Origin: Astropecten irregularis
Lineage: Eukaryota; Echinodermata; Asteroidea; Paxillosida; Astropectinidae
NCBI GenBank assembly: GCA_963971285.1
Contig: OZ020250.1
Coordinates: forward strand, 17,822,783 to 17,886,782
Direction: 5' to 3'
DNA: 64,000 nt
A program made the translations under genes and the position numbers. The number at the start of each line of letters is the position of its first letter. Positions within the stretch are counted from its first letter, which is position 1. The notes below the pieces were generated by a model. That model saw nothing but the letters and a program-made list of their open reading frames with translations, was not told the origin of the DNA and ran no database searches. Shown here piece by piece: positions 32,830 through 45,200 of this stretch.

Positions 32830-35800
32830 TCACCTGCCGTCGCTGGACGTGCTTGATCCTTTGGGTTTACTGGGCACCCGTCCCCTTGGGAAGGGTAAAT
32901 TGTCTTCTCTCAGTGTGTCCTCTGTTATACGAACCTCTGCAAAATAACACATCAAGATAAACGGAACAAAGTTTCAGCCGGGATGATTTGAAAATGAGGC
33001 CATGATCCATTGTTGCTACATTGTGCTGAAACACTGGACGTCCAAATGTCTAACACAAGGTGAAACTGATTGTCTAGTGTCCACAACAGCAGTTGGGCAT
33101 AAATAACAATAATAATACATAGGATTTGTAAAGCGCACTTTCCATCTTAATTAGATGCTCAAAGCGCTAAAGGATGCTCAGACCAACTCTCAGGCTCAAA
33201 CCTTGAAATGAACACCAAATAAAATGTGGGCAAGGCAATTTTCCCCTAGTCAGATTCCTTTTTATGAGAGAAACTGAAAAAGTCTCGTGAAACTAGGACG
33301 ACGACTTCCAGGGCACTAAGGCAATAAGCCATTTAAATCTGAATAGCTGTATCTGGTACACAGTCTACTTCTTTCATTGCACATGAAAACATCCCAGTTT
33401 GAATTTGTGAAACAGGGTCCTGGGGTCTATTTTACCAATGACCAAACTTATTGTAACTTACTATCAATTATAGAACTTATGATGCATTACAGCCTTATGA
33501 TAGGATACGATGGGTTCTCGATCGTAACTGGATCTTAGGGCTTTGTGAAATCGACCCCTGTTCTTCAAAATGGACACTTACTTGTCGATTTCATCAAACT
33601 CATCATAACTTAGTATCAATCGTAGAACACATGATGCATTGCAGCCCTACATAGGATACAATGCTTATCCTTCGTAATTGGAGTTATGACCGATTGGAGG
33701 GCTTTGTGAAATCGACCCCTGGTCTTCAAAATGGACACTTACTGTATCTACCCTTTTCATTCAACTTGGCCTGTACGATTGTCTTCTTCATCAGTAACTT
33801 CACATCCTCACCGATCTTCAACAACTGTTCAACAAATCAAATTTTATCAATCATAATTAGGTAATAATTAAAAAGCTCTGTAATTAAAAAAGCCGAGTGA
33901 AAGGAAACTATTATCCATATTCTCATTTTTTTAAATATTTTTTTTTGGGGGGGGGTTAGAATTTGTTCTTCATTATGAAATAAAGTACTAAATGAAAGTA
34001 ACTTCAGGCCCAAAAGTGGACCATCAAATTATGCTGTAGGGTGGAGTATGTGTGCACACGACCATTGACCGTCAATACAAGTAGAAAAGAACAGATGCAT
34101 TGACCATTAAAATGACGTACGTAAGGCTGCAGTTGGAATCCGGTTAACAGGTTAACCGACCGTTCAAAGGGGTAACCGGGTACATTTTCCCAGTTAGGTA
34201 AATCGAAAAGTATCTTGGCCTCTTCTTTTTGAAACATAGACACTTCTAGGGTTCACAAAGAAAAAATGTCAACGATCTTTTGAAAATTGGACCAGCATGC
34301 TTATGCAATTAAAGCAAAGGCCAAACATTTTGCTATGTCTACCACTGCCAAATGTTGTGACAAAAGAATGTTGTCAACCAAGTTCCTAAAAGACACAAAC
34401 TTACTATTTCTTTGTTATTCTTTGTTTTCTTTGTTATATGGGTAATCGTAACCGTAACCAACAAAACAGATGGGTAACCGGTTACAAAATTATTCGTAAA
34501 GTTACAGCCCTACTAGTATGACAACAATTTATTAAATAGCCAAGAAAACAGGTCAATAATCACAGCTGGTAAAAGTAATAAAACCGTAAGAAAATAAGTA
34601 CAAAGCTGACTTAGATTTAAGGCTATACATGTACATGACGGAAGTACATATAGCATGCCATGTGACACATATAAACTCTTTTGTGAGTATGGGGTGGCTC
34701 TGAAAAGAGCCGGTTAACTCTACACATTCCGGTCAGAAACCTGAAGAAGTCCAGAGTATACTGACCGAAACGTTGAGTTAACCAGCTCTTTTTAGAGCCA
34801 CCCCCATACGCACAATAGAGTTTATGGTGTTACAACAAATCCTATTACTTTAAATACAAAGCTTGCATCCATAAACCATTTAGGATAAGAGGCATCATAT
34901 TTTGAACACAAAATTGCCCAAATTGTCGAATCTACAAGCTCACCTGCTTAATTTCTTCAGGATCAGCTACATCTTTATTCATGCGGAACTCTTCATTGAT
35001 TCGCAGTCTAGCCGCTGTGAGACAGCAAAAAATACGGGTGAAATGTAACACATTGTATCGGTATTTTTATGTGATCAGTTATGGTTGGAAACAAAATGAT
35101 GAAAATAAAGTGCTGCAGCGTTGTTGTCAAGAAGTAACGGCTTCCAGCAATTTTTTATTTCACACCCCAAAAATGTCTGTCATGATATTGGCCCCGCTAA
35201 TTCTAAAATTTCTAATGTATACTCAGTTCTTCAGGACTATAGAATTCCCCCCCCCCCCCCAAAAAAAAAAAATGGCTTAACTGCTTTTTCTCCAATATAT
35301 TTCAGAATAAGGTCCTCGCCAATAAAGAATATTATATCATCCAAATTTCAATGAAAAGAAATAACCTACATGTACATTGCAAACTGAGAACTTATCAACC
35401 AGAGTTGTATACATGTGTAAAGAGCTAGAAGGGCCTGATTTTCCAGTCCTAGCAAGATCTCTTTCTCAATACTTATAGATCCTGCTAGGATTTTAATGTC
35501 ATCAGGCTCTCATAACACGAGCCAAAAGTTAAAAAATTACAGTCACTTTTACTTTTAGGGGTAGAATTTCTTTTGGCCCACTGTCTAAGTGTATGCAAGC
35601 AATCTTTATATCAATTTGAAACAAAAAAAAAACAAAATAATTCAGGCGTTCCCCTTGCACCCATTATTTTAAGTAAGTGTATATTTTGCCAGCACCATCA
35701 TTGCTTTGTAAGTTCCGATTGGCCAATTTTTGATACATCATGCCGGCCTTCTTTCTCTAATAAATGTTAATTTTGCTTAGATTAAGATAAAGATACTGCC

Positions 35801-37325
35801 AGGATCGAGACGCTTCAATCCCTCCTAACTCCAAGCATTTTATAAATTTCAGGTCATTATTTTGGCTGATGAGCAGTTTCAATTGGCCAAGCAGAGTGAA
35901 GGAACGGCAAAATAACTAGTGTTAGCGGGAAGAATGCCGGTGCCGGCAAAATATACCCTGCCTTGTTTGAAACATACCACTAAGTGTTTCCTTATCTCCC
36001 TGGAAGATGCTTTGTCTTGTCCGATGAAGGCTCCTGAATAATGTCAACACCTGAATGTCACAGAAACCGAGCATAATGATCAATTCTTGGAAATGGAATG
36101 CCACGGAACCAAGCCACAGTCTGTGTTAAGTAGCCCGAATCTAGATTTCATTAGGTTTCAATCTATTTGTCAAAAACTCTAGCACAATAACAATAGCACA
36201 TGTAACTTTATAACAGTTATTAAACAAAAAAATAATAAATTATAAATAAATCTGACATTTATTATTTAAATTATCAAGTTCTTTTCTTTTAGCATGTCTA
36301 TGTTACAAATACAATGTGTGTGTGGTTTCATGGCTTCTGACTGCCATACGAACAAAGATAATTGACTATTGGGGTCACCACCCAACGTAGGGCTGGATTG
36401 CTCAGTTGGTAGAGCGCCTATATCGTATTCAGGAGGTCGCTGGTTCGTATCCCGCTCCAGTAAATTTTTCTTTGTTCACTTTTCAATGACAAAAAAAATA
36501 CGGGGATTGTGGGTTGACGGGTCCTAAAACTATAAAGGAAAAGAAAATACTTTTTGAAAAGTAACTTACCTACATATACTTTGTTGGTCTCCTCCTCTAT
36601 ATTACCAAGGTTAAATTTTTGGAAAGAGGGCAGGGCTTTGATTTTTGAGGGAAATTATGGGGTAAAAACGGTAACCAAGATTGTAACATTTCACCGCCGC
36701 AATGACGGCCGCAGACGAGAATAGTCTGGTCCACTCTGACATTTTGAGGACTCTTGATCTGTTGGGTCTGGGCACTAGACTAACCAGACCAGACAAAATG
36801 GCCTCACGCGATCAGACGGTCTGTTTTAAAGTTTACAAGAAGCGCGTAAGAAAATTTAATTTTAACCCTAAAATGTTTCACAAATTTCTTCAATCTAAGC
36901 TTTTAAGGACCCAGGAACATTTGCTGAAAGTCAAAAGTATCATTTTTGAGGAGTAACGTTAGAAGTTAGTAAAGTTCAGAGCCAAAAAAATCAATGTGTT
37001 TTGGGATCCCGTCAACCCACAATCGCCAAAAATACAACCGACAAAGTCTTCATATCCATCAGTTCAGTCAGCAAAAAATCTTTTCCCGCACTAATTCTAT
37101 ACATCAGCAAGTTTGATCAGCGACTAACTGTGTTACGGTTCAGGCCTATATCTGTCAACCATTGATGGATTTTGCCTGGTAGGCCTAACTGCACTGCACT
37201 GCCACTGCACTGTGTGACTGTGAGTGGGACTTCTTTGATTTTATTTTGTCGTCTGCTAAATTGAAAATAAAATAAATCAACTTAAAGCCGAACAACTAGC
37301 ACACTCATACCCTTGAACGCATCAT
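32830..37325 (-). CDS. LYRM7: LYRM7, complex III assembly factor, five exons
   Basis: Coding exons in transcript order are 37311-37325, 35978-36050, 34944-35014, 33743-33824 and 32830-32936; phases join to a 115-residue protein (human is about 104). Exon 1 is only 15 bp (MMRSR) with a GTATGA donor, the same position as the short first exon of the human gene. Exon 2 gives VLTLFRSLHRTRQSIFQGDK, the LYR-type helix. Exon 3 gives ARLRINEEFRMNKDV, exon 4 LLKIGEDVKLLMKK, exon 5 the acidic/hydrophobic tail ITEDTLREDNLPFPRGR. LYRM7 (yeast Mzm1) works in the mitochondrial matrix, binding the Rieske protein before its insertion into the bc1 complex. Exons 2-5 are certain by phase and homology; exon 1 is the best fit rather than proven. 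The gene is head to head with TMEM232, with the start codons 1.95 kb apart. Confidence 0.87.
33095..33190. repeat. Non-LTR 3'-tail-like fragment (minus)
   Basis: Begins AACAATAATAATACATAGGA followed by 'tttgtaaagcgcac' and 'aagcgctaaa', the inverted form of an L2/CR1-like 3' end. No coding part. Confidence 0.45.
33403..33720. repeat. 'GAAATCGACCCCTG' palindrome family, two overlapping copies
   Basis: Left end GGGTCCTGGGGTCTATTTTA, inner end GTGAAATCGACCCCTG at about 33547, and a duplicated right half ending at 33720 with the same bases. The block 'cttatgataggatacgatgg' is duplicated as 'ctacataggatacaatgc'. Confidence 0.65.
34000..34943. other. LYRM7 intron with an inverted-repeat element at 34664-34840
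   Basis: In 34664-34840, TATAAACTCTTTTGTGAGTA / GGTGGCTCTGAAAAGAGC on the left pair with GAGCTCTTTTTAGAGCCACC and 'acaatagagtttat' on the right, enclosing 'ctgaccgaaacgttgagtta'. No exon elsewhere in this stretch. Confidence 0.55.
36328..36490 (+). repeat. tRNA-derived SINE
   Basis: Contains GCTCAGTTGGTAGAGCGCC and GGTTCGTATCCC boxes and the family tail 'tttctttgttcacttttcaa'; abuts the TIR element at 36502. Confidence 0.78.
36502..37027. mobile_element. 526-bp TIR element with 8-bp target duplication and an 84-codon ORF
   Basis: Ends GGGGATTGTGGGTTGACGGG and, inverted, CCCGTCAACCCACAATCGCC, about 25 bp each with one or two mismatches. Both sides carry AAAAATAC (36494-36501 and 37028-37035). 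The TIRs do not start CAG, so hAT is not obvious; P-type elements also make 8-bp duplications. Inside, 36702-36956 (plus) is an 84-codon ORF rich in basic residues (KVYKKRVRKF) that I do not recognise; on the minus strand there is a consensus donor (AG|GTAAGT, ~36572). It lies in LYRM7 intron 1. Confidence 0.8.
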
Positions 37326-38249
37326 GCTGCCGCTGATCTCGCTGCTGTATTATTCTCGGCCTGTCTGTCAAAGATCCCGCTTGTTTTGGTCGTCGTAAAT
37401 TGCATTAAAAACGAAACTATTCCAAGCCCTCAGCTCAGTCCGACTGACCAGCTGGCAGCCATTTTGCAGAATATCTCAACCTCGTGACCTAGTTTGTAAA
37501 TATTGCGAGCCCATATTGTAATACGTGTGTGGCAAAACTTTATACTGAGAACGAGGCGTTATTAAAATACAAGGATGAGTCTGGTTGTTCATTGGCTGAT
37601 GGAATTGATCAACTATTGAGAACGTGCATTGATTGGTGGATTGCAATGTACAGTCTCTGCTCATTTCCATGGATCCCGAGAAACAAGATGGCGCTTCACA
37701 GCTGTAGCTCTCGGATAAAGTTTATTTTGACTCCGTTTGCAGTAATCTTTTGGAAGGTCTCTCAATTGAACAGGATGGAAGAATGTACGTTCTTTTACAA
37801 TGTTGTGTGATTAGTGGACTTATTTAAGCCTAGACCAGGCTATGGGGCATGCACAAACAAGTCAAACTAACGTTAGCTGTTGGCGACTTTGGAAATGGAA
37901 TTTTGTGTTGAGTGAACCGTCATGTGTGGACGTTGTTGTTTTCTTGAAATCATAAATTTATAAAAACTTTCAAAACCAAATTGTTGACAAATTTCATTTT
38001 GATGATACACAGTCACAGTTTGAAATCCTGAAGTATGATTGGGATGAATGCTTTCTTCCCACAAAATATCATTCATGAACAGACAACATCATGAAACGTT
38101 TGTTAGGCCTCCTCCTACTGTGGCCTAGGCCGAGGCCTATTTCACTTTTGTAATTTGTGGGCATGTGAATTGTTTTCAGATTAATTAAAAGATCTGTGAC
38201 CAACAAAGGTCGGGCACAGTTGGCTTGGGACTGAGTGAGATTGTTGACC

Positions 38250-38401
38250 AGGGGCCGATTTCACAAACACTTCATCGCTGTGAAGCCCAAATCCATCGCT
38301 ACTAAACAGAAAATTGCTACGCCAAGTTGCGATTGATTTTCGTTCAGCGATGGATTTGGGCCTTAGCGATGATCGTGAAGTGTTTGTGAAATCGGCCCCT
38401 G
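38250..38401. repeat. Palindromic MITE 'GGGGCCGATTTCAC', copy 1
   Basis: Ends AGGGGCCGATTTCACAAACA and complement; inner arms contain 'aagcccaaatccatcgct'. The copy at 55258-55417 shares all blocks, including the right flank 'gaatctg'. Confidence 0.82.
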
Positions 38402-38560
38402 AATCTGTGAAAGCTGTCGCACGCATTTACACAGCTTAGGTTTAGTTGTAACAATGTTACGTTAGGCATTATTCCCTTTACGCATTAATGCATAGCCTAT
38501 ATGATTAGAATTTGAAAAAAAAATTCACAAAAAGACACATTGAAAAGGAAATGATGATAA

Positions 38561-39116
38561 GGCCACATAAAAAAAAAAAATTGTTTAGCGTCCACCTCTT
38601 CCAAATTTTCTAGGTAGATAGAATGGAAACATGCCTGTGGAAGAAAAGATACATGGTATTCATGGTCAGAAAACATGTTAGGAAGATACTGAAGACCATA
38701 GAAGCTTTCAAGCTAGATATCTGACCATTGGAAATTTCAGTAGACTAGAGAAACCTAAGTAAAAGTGTGGACTTGACTCAAGTCGGGTTACGGTAGTTCT
38801 AGTCATGCGCTCGGCTGATATTCCTTCAGTCTGCCACATCGGTACAAATTTCCAGAACGTTGATTACCAAATGTCCCTTCCGCTTAAATTTGTACATTTT
38901 TCGCATGCTGCGGCTTCTACCCAAGGTGGCCTTCATGATGTTTAGTCCGAAAATTACTGTAGATATTAGCGCACACTGCTTTTACATACAAGAAATAATT
39001 GTTTCCCCCAATATTTATTTTTTTTGAGACAAATAAAAAAAAATAAAATAATGCAGGTCGGGCTCATATCGGAGGTCGGGCGGGGACGCTAAACAAGTAA
39101 TTTTTTTTATGTGGCC
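38561..39116. mobile_element. GGCC-ended inverted-repeat element (Harbinger-like family), copy 2
   Basis: Left GGCCACAT, A run, TTGTTTAGCGTCC; right GGACGCTAAACAAG, T run, ATGTGGCC. The element is 556 bp and flanked by TAA on both sides (38558-38560, 39117-39119), which fits the 3-bp TWA duplication of PIF/Harbinger elements. No ORF. Confidence 0.75.
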
Positions 39117-39273
39117 TAAACTTAAAGAAAGAAAATTATTCTGTTTATAACTTTGAATCTTTTAAACTTTAATCTGTATTTCTGTTTTGTTTGTTCAGTT
39201 TGTTTCTGAGACAGTTTACAGTGAGAGCTGGTGTTTGCATTACAAGATTGGGATGAGGTGATATTCTCCAATC

Positions 39274-42200
39274 ATGCCTATCACACGAGTTCCCATCGTC
39301 CACAAATTTGGGATTATATCCCAGTCCCAACGTGAGGAGCTCCAGGACCGGTTGCTTCAGCAGTCATATCTGCACAGTGTTCATACCCAGCGTCTTCCTC
39401 AAACGTCAAGGTAAGACTTGGAGGATATGTTGGAGAAACAAAGTCTTGGGGCCTGTTTGTTTAACGCACTGGATCCCAGATTTGAGAATCCACGTCCTAT
39501 GCAGGGTACGCACAAATGGGATCCGGATCAGTAGAATCGCATGATCTTGTGAGTTAAACAAACATGGAAACATAGTTTCCACTGCCTGTGGGACTTTCAG
39601 ACTATCAGATTCTAAATTACTGTGGCTGTTTTTCACTGTCTTCTCCAAAAGTGGGCACCATATGGGACTGGGAATTTCACAGATGACTGTTTCTGTATCT
39701 TGCTTGATATTTTCGCCCATGAATCTGCATTTCTTTGGTCAGAAACCAAAGTATGATTAACCCTGAACTGGTCTGGTGACCAGTCTTCATTGTTACTGTA
39801 AAGTTTATGTGACCGTTATAATTTGACTGTTGTAATGTTATATTGCTTGTCAATTGTCATACAGGAATCCATTTGAGCTGTCAGAGAGCTTTGTGCTGCA
39901 GTTCAATGGCACAACCAGTCTAGACGAAAAGGAGAAATTGGAGGCAATTGCACAGAAGATGCTGATGCGAACCAAGGTATTCATTACAGATTAAAATATA
40001 TCTTTGGGTGAATTTGCCAAAAAAACAAAACAAAGGAGGGATTCTCAATGAAATTTAATTGTTCCCAAAGCATTTTTCTCGAGCATGTTTTCTTTCCAGC
40101 TACAGCATGTACAGTGTATTTCCCAAAACACGGAATATCCTTCCTGAGTGTATAATTGTTGTTAGACATAACACATCATCAAGAGTCATGGACCATACAC
40201 TATGGGTCTGCTTATAATGCATTCTTCTCTTACAAGCTCTTAGTTTTACATACAAAAAGAAACTGCACTTACTGCTTCTGCCATGTCTGCAAGTGCCGAT
40301 TGTAGCTCATAGGCCGACCTGTAAAATTGGGCCCTGATTTTGAAGGTCTTGTTACAAATAGACATGTTGTAAGTTGTGGTTTACCTATTTATGAATATTG
40401 ACAGGTTTATCAAGATATGTTTGAATTGCCATACTTAAAACTTTCATTAGAATGTATACAAAATATGGTACAAATCGTTTTGTTTTAGCATAACACTAAT
40501 AGTTAGTTTTCCGATCCTCTTATACAATTTTAGTTCTCACAGTGAAATGATCTTTGCTTTGATTTCTGCAGAGGAGAGCAGGTATTAAGGAAGGTGGGAG
40601 GGGCAAGAATGTTGACCTGGCTAAGGCATGGTCTGATCTCTCCGTACTGGCACAGTGCAGAGGCAAAATTCAGGAAGGTAAGTCGCACATACTTTACTGG
40701 CCTTAAGATCATTTATGTCTTAAGCCCTGTCCGCACTGAACTTTTTTTTCCAGGGGGTTTCACCGAGCCGATGGGTAAATGAAAAATGGGAAGATTTTAC
40801 CAGTGTCTGCACTTGGACTTTTGACTCGGGTAATTAACTTAACCGTGGACGCACAAAAGAATTACCGAGCTGTCAATACTAGGCTTATGAGGGTACCCGA
40901 CTCGCACTGTCTGCACTGGACTTTTCTTCTCTGGTAAAGTGTCTCGGGAATTCTTCCTGTGCAGAAGTTGGCCGGTAGAAATACCCGCGTGGGTTCGGGA
41001 AAAGTAACTGAGAGGAAGACTTCCTGAGACGTCCGCACTGGACTTAAAATGGTAAAGTACCCAACGTCTCGGTAACTTTGCCAAAAATAAGTCCAGTGCG
41101 GACAGGGCTTTATTCTGTAGACCTTTCTTTTGCAGCAATTCACAGCCTGGGTTTTTCACCAACCAAAGGTGGAGAAATGGACACATGATGGATTGAGGCA
41201 TCAGTGCAAAATAAAAATAGATAATGATCGAAGTGTAAAAAAAAATACTTAACATTCATTTGGTTGAAGACAAATCTATCAATATTAAACAGAAAGTAGT
41301 TTCTCTGAGCACAAAGTTTGCAAAGATGTTGAATCAATTTGGTCACAATATTTTTCCACAGGATTGGACTTGATTGCTTTCATGCAACTCTCCATGCCAA
41401 CCAGCATGGTTTTGTATTGACAAAAGAAAAGTATAGGGGGATTAGGGGCCAATTTCATAGAGCTGCTTACGCATCAAAAACCTTGGCCATGTAAATAAAA
41501 TCAGTATGCCAGTCAAACCTCCTATGCTTAGCAAACAATGGCCGAATACAAGTCAAAACATCACATGAACATATGGGGCCTGTTTGTTTATGACGAATCC
41601 TGCGGATCTGGATCCCGTTTTAGCGTACCCTGCATAGGACGTGGATCCAAAAATCAGGGATCCTTTGCATAAATCAAACAGGCCCTACGTTGGCAATCCT
41701 GTTTGTTCAAGGAAGACTTTTCATGCTTAAACAATTTTTGTACTTGAGCAACAAAATTGGCTCCAGTTCATAGAATTTTACATTTCAATCGTAATAGCAG
41801 GATATTTCTTTATATCTGTAATTTTTCTCCTGTGTTTTTACCTTGTGTAGAGTGCCTGGACATGCTGATAGTGTCCCTCAATCAGGCTCCCTTGGCCACC
41901 CCCTACATTCCAAGTCTGTTCTACCTTGCCGAGACCACTTTGTACTGGTTGCGAACTGATGCCATGGACCAACCATTCCTGCGAATAGGGGAGATCAAAC
42001 TTTTGAAGGTGGGAGGAAATAAGTGGTTCAAAACATTGACACAGAAAATAATTTCATGCAAATTCTGCACAAAGATGTTCAGTTTCTCTGGAAACATAGG
42101 GCATTTATGAAACGGAGGCTCATGAGGCTCCGTTTCAGGCTCCGGCTCCATTTCGTGAATCCATTCTAAAATAACGGGTATTAAAATAGAGGCTTTTGGC

Positions 42201-45200
42201 TGTGGTTCTGAAGTAGATTCTCTGGTTTGAAAAGAAAAACAGAGCTTCAGCTTCAATGAAAAACCACAACCTATATTTTCAGCATATGGATGTCAGACCT
42301 GGAGCCTGAGCCTGAGCCTCCGTTTCGTAAATGCCCAGTGACATGAAAAACAAAATGCTCCATGGGCTATAAAAACATTTTCTCAATAAAGATTTGGCGC
42401 GAATGGGCTTTCTCCTGTACTTTTCAAAAATTGTAACTCCCTGCTGTTTTGCATTTCTCCGCCCTTGCAGATGGGGCAGTGCGTGTTTCTGAGACTGTAC
42501 TACCATCACATGGCTGGACATTTGAAAGGATACACAGAATACAAGAATCGCCTCATCACATATTTAGCAGGTCAGTCATGAGACAGTGTATTACCCCACA
42601 AGTCTAAGATTCTAATACATGTTGTCCTGGGGCCTTTCTCAAAGCTCGGCTCCGGCTCAGGCTCTAGCTCAGGCTCCAGCTCTGGCTCCGGCTCTGGCTC
42701 TGGCTCTGGCTCTGGCTCCGGCTCCATTTCGTGAATCCATTTTGAAATAACGGGTAATAAAATAGAGGCTTTTGGCTGCGGTTCGGAAGTAGATTCTCTG
42801 GTTTGACAAAGAAAACAGAGCTTCAGCTTCAATACAAAATCTACGACCTACATTTTCAGCATATGGATGATAGAGACAAAGCCGGAGCCGGAGCCGGGCT
42901 TTGAGAAAGGCCCCTTGATTCCCTTATAGTGACATTCGGCTATTTCATAAGCGTGTACTGAATTCTCAAGGTTTAAAGAGAGAAGTTGCTTATAACCATG
43001 AAAACTTCATTGTAGAATGAAAAGTTTACTGGATATAAACTTGACTATTTATTAAAACTTTTGGTTGGTACAAAAAAATCTTTCACACATGTAATGAACT
43101 GCTGCAAACAGCTGAAATATAAAAAATGCTTGCATGGAGGGCTTGATATTTCAATCATATCAGGATCTTTCTCAAATGCTATGGCAGAGCTTGATTACAT
43201 TCAAATTTAAAGAGCCATTTCAAATATACATGCAGTTTATTAAAGTGCAATGGAATATGGTACAAGTTTACTGATGTTACATGAACACAATTAACAAATG
43301 TATCCAAAAGTATCCCAAATAATTTTCTTTGATTTGCTTTTCTCATTAAATGTTATTTTGATTAGGCCTGTTTTGTTGTGTCATCAATTTAACCATGCTT
43401 GTCTCCTTCTTAAAATAACCAAACCGGCCAACTTGGCTCCTTAGCGCTGGTGATAGGTAAGAAACTACTGCATGCACCTAATTGATTAAGTATACAATCC
43501 ACAATCTTTATTTATTTGCAGTTTGCAATGCACATCAATTTATGCATGGCACATACATGTACTATACAGTTTCACACTCAGTTTGCATGAAGATTGTCAA
43601 GGCCTGTGTGCTGCCATGTGATTTGCATGTGTCCGATTTTTTCTTTCATTTTTGTCTGAATCCGTGATGAATGAATAACAGTCAGCCTAAGCCGCTGACT
43701 TAGATTTTTTTAAATTTTGCCCAGTCAACATTAAAAGATGTGCTCACTGTGATTTTTTAGATGAATAAGGCCATACATGTACATGACCAGCATTGTATTA
43801 TATTTTGGCCAATCAAGGACTTCAATATGTGTCACTACATTGTAGTTGGTATTTTTTGGTTTAGTATCAATTTCAGTTGAACATGGCCCAATTTCATGGA
43901 ATCCGTTATGGCCTATTCTTGTGCTTACGGGCACTGCTAAGCGTGAAATATATTTCATGGAATCCGTAAGCAAGACTCTTGATCGGTTAGCGAAGAATTT
44001 CTAGGGTAACCGTGATCATTTTCTGCCACTAACGCGCTGTCGTATGCATTCTGCACAAATTCCTTGCTTACCGTTACCGAAAAGGAAGCTCTTCCATGGT
44101 GAAATACACTAACCGGAACCAAAAAAATGCTGCTACCGTAAGCGAAGAATTGTTGCTAACTGTAATGGATTCCATGAAATTGGGCCCTGGTTACAGCAAA
44201 CTATATTTTGGAGCAGCATTTAGATACCACACATTGAATTATGCATGTCATTATTTACATTATGTAGGTCATTTGCATGTAAATTGCTGTTTCTGTGAGT
44301 ACTGTTGTTTGTGCAAGAAAATGACTTTGAAACTACAACCTAATATAAATATCCATGATTTCTAGGAAAAAAGTTGATAAAAAGTTGATTTTTCTTTGAG
44401 ATCTTTACACCGAAACTTGCACTGCACCACACCCTCAGCATATCCACAAATTTGGTGATTTTTCTGCAGATTATTTTATCTGCACAAAGCAATTGTGCAC
44501 ACAGCACAAAATTCACTCAGTGTACTGGTAAAAACTATTTAAAAGATTAAGGTACCCACAGAGTGATTTTAGAATTAACATACCCAAATGTAAATTGCTC
44601 TTGTTGCAAATTTTGCAAAGAAATTGAGTTGGCTATATCCGTCATGTCTGTGATTGTAAAATGTCCATAACAGAGAAGCCATAGTGTTTGCATGGCTAAT
44701 TAATGTCACAGTTAATTGACATTGTTGTCAAAGCTTGCTAAAACAAGTAGATTTTTTGCAGCATCTTGAAAGAGTGGTACATACAGTGTATACATGGACT
44801 AGCTGTTGTCTCTCATGTTTTCTCTAAGGTTCCAGGTCTTGAGGGAACAATTAGCTAAAGAAAGAGATTTTTTCCTTGGCTCATCAAACACTAGTGATAA
44901 GGAGCTAGGAAGATTATCAATTTTTTTATATACCTGTAACTATGTGGCATCTTCATGTAACAGGAGTTCGGGAATGCGAGGAGGCATACACGCCTTACCC
45001 AGGGGCGCACCTCTGTCTCTGTTTCATCTCGGAGGTCGGCAGGTTGGTAGTGGAGGACATTCTGAATGAGGATCCTACAGCACTGGATGGCCTGTCCCAT
45101 CAGCCTAAGAGCCATGGCATGGCGGAAGGACCTAGGGTGCCATCCGGTGCCGATAAGCCTGACTCTGTGTCTGAGTTTGATAACCTCAGCAGCCGGCATC

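Larger units (their letters stand above)
37326..39273. promoter_or_regulatory. Shared upstream region of LYRM7 and TMEM232 (head to head)
   Basis: The 37.3-37.75 kb part is less AT-rich and is the likeliest place for divergent start sites, but no core promoter motif could be defended. The rest is filled by a palindromic MITE (38250-38401) and the GGCC-ended element (38561-39116), leaving only about 160 bp between that element and the TMEM232 start codon. Confidence 0.4.

Noticed and set aside
32579..32947. 122-codon plus-strand ORF
   Set aside because: Its second half is antisense to the last LYRM7 exon, which is supported by phase and similarity.
36702..36956. 84-codon ORF as a host gene or alternative LYRM7/TMEM232 exon
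   Set aside because: It lies wholly inside a TIR element with an 8-bp target duplication; no phase-compatible splice sites link it to either gene.
37420..37461. Minus-strand ATG in good context (MAASWSVGLS) as LYRM7 start
   Set aside because: The frame stops after ten codons and its GT donor would be out of phase with exon 2; the 37311-37325 exon fits phase 0.
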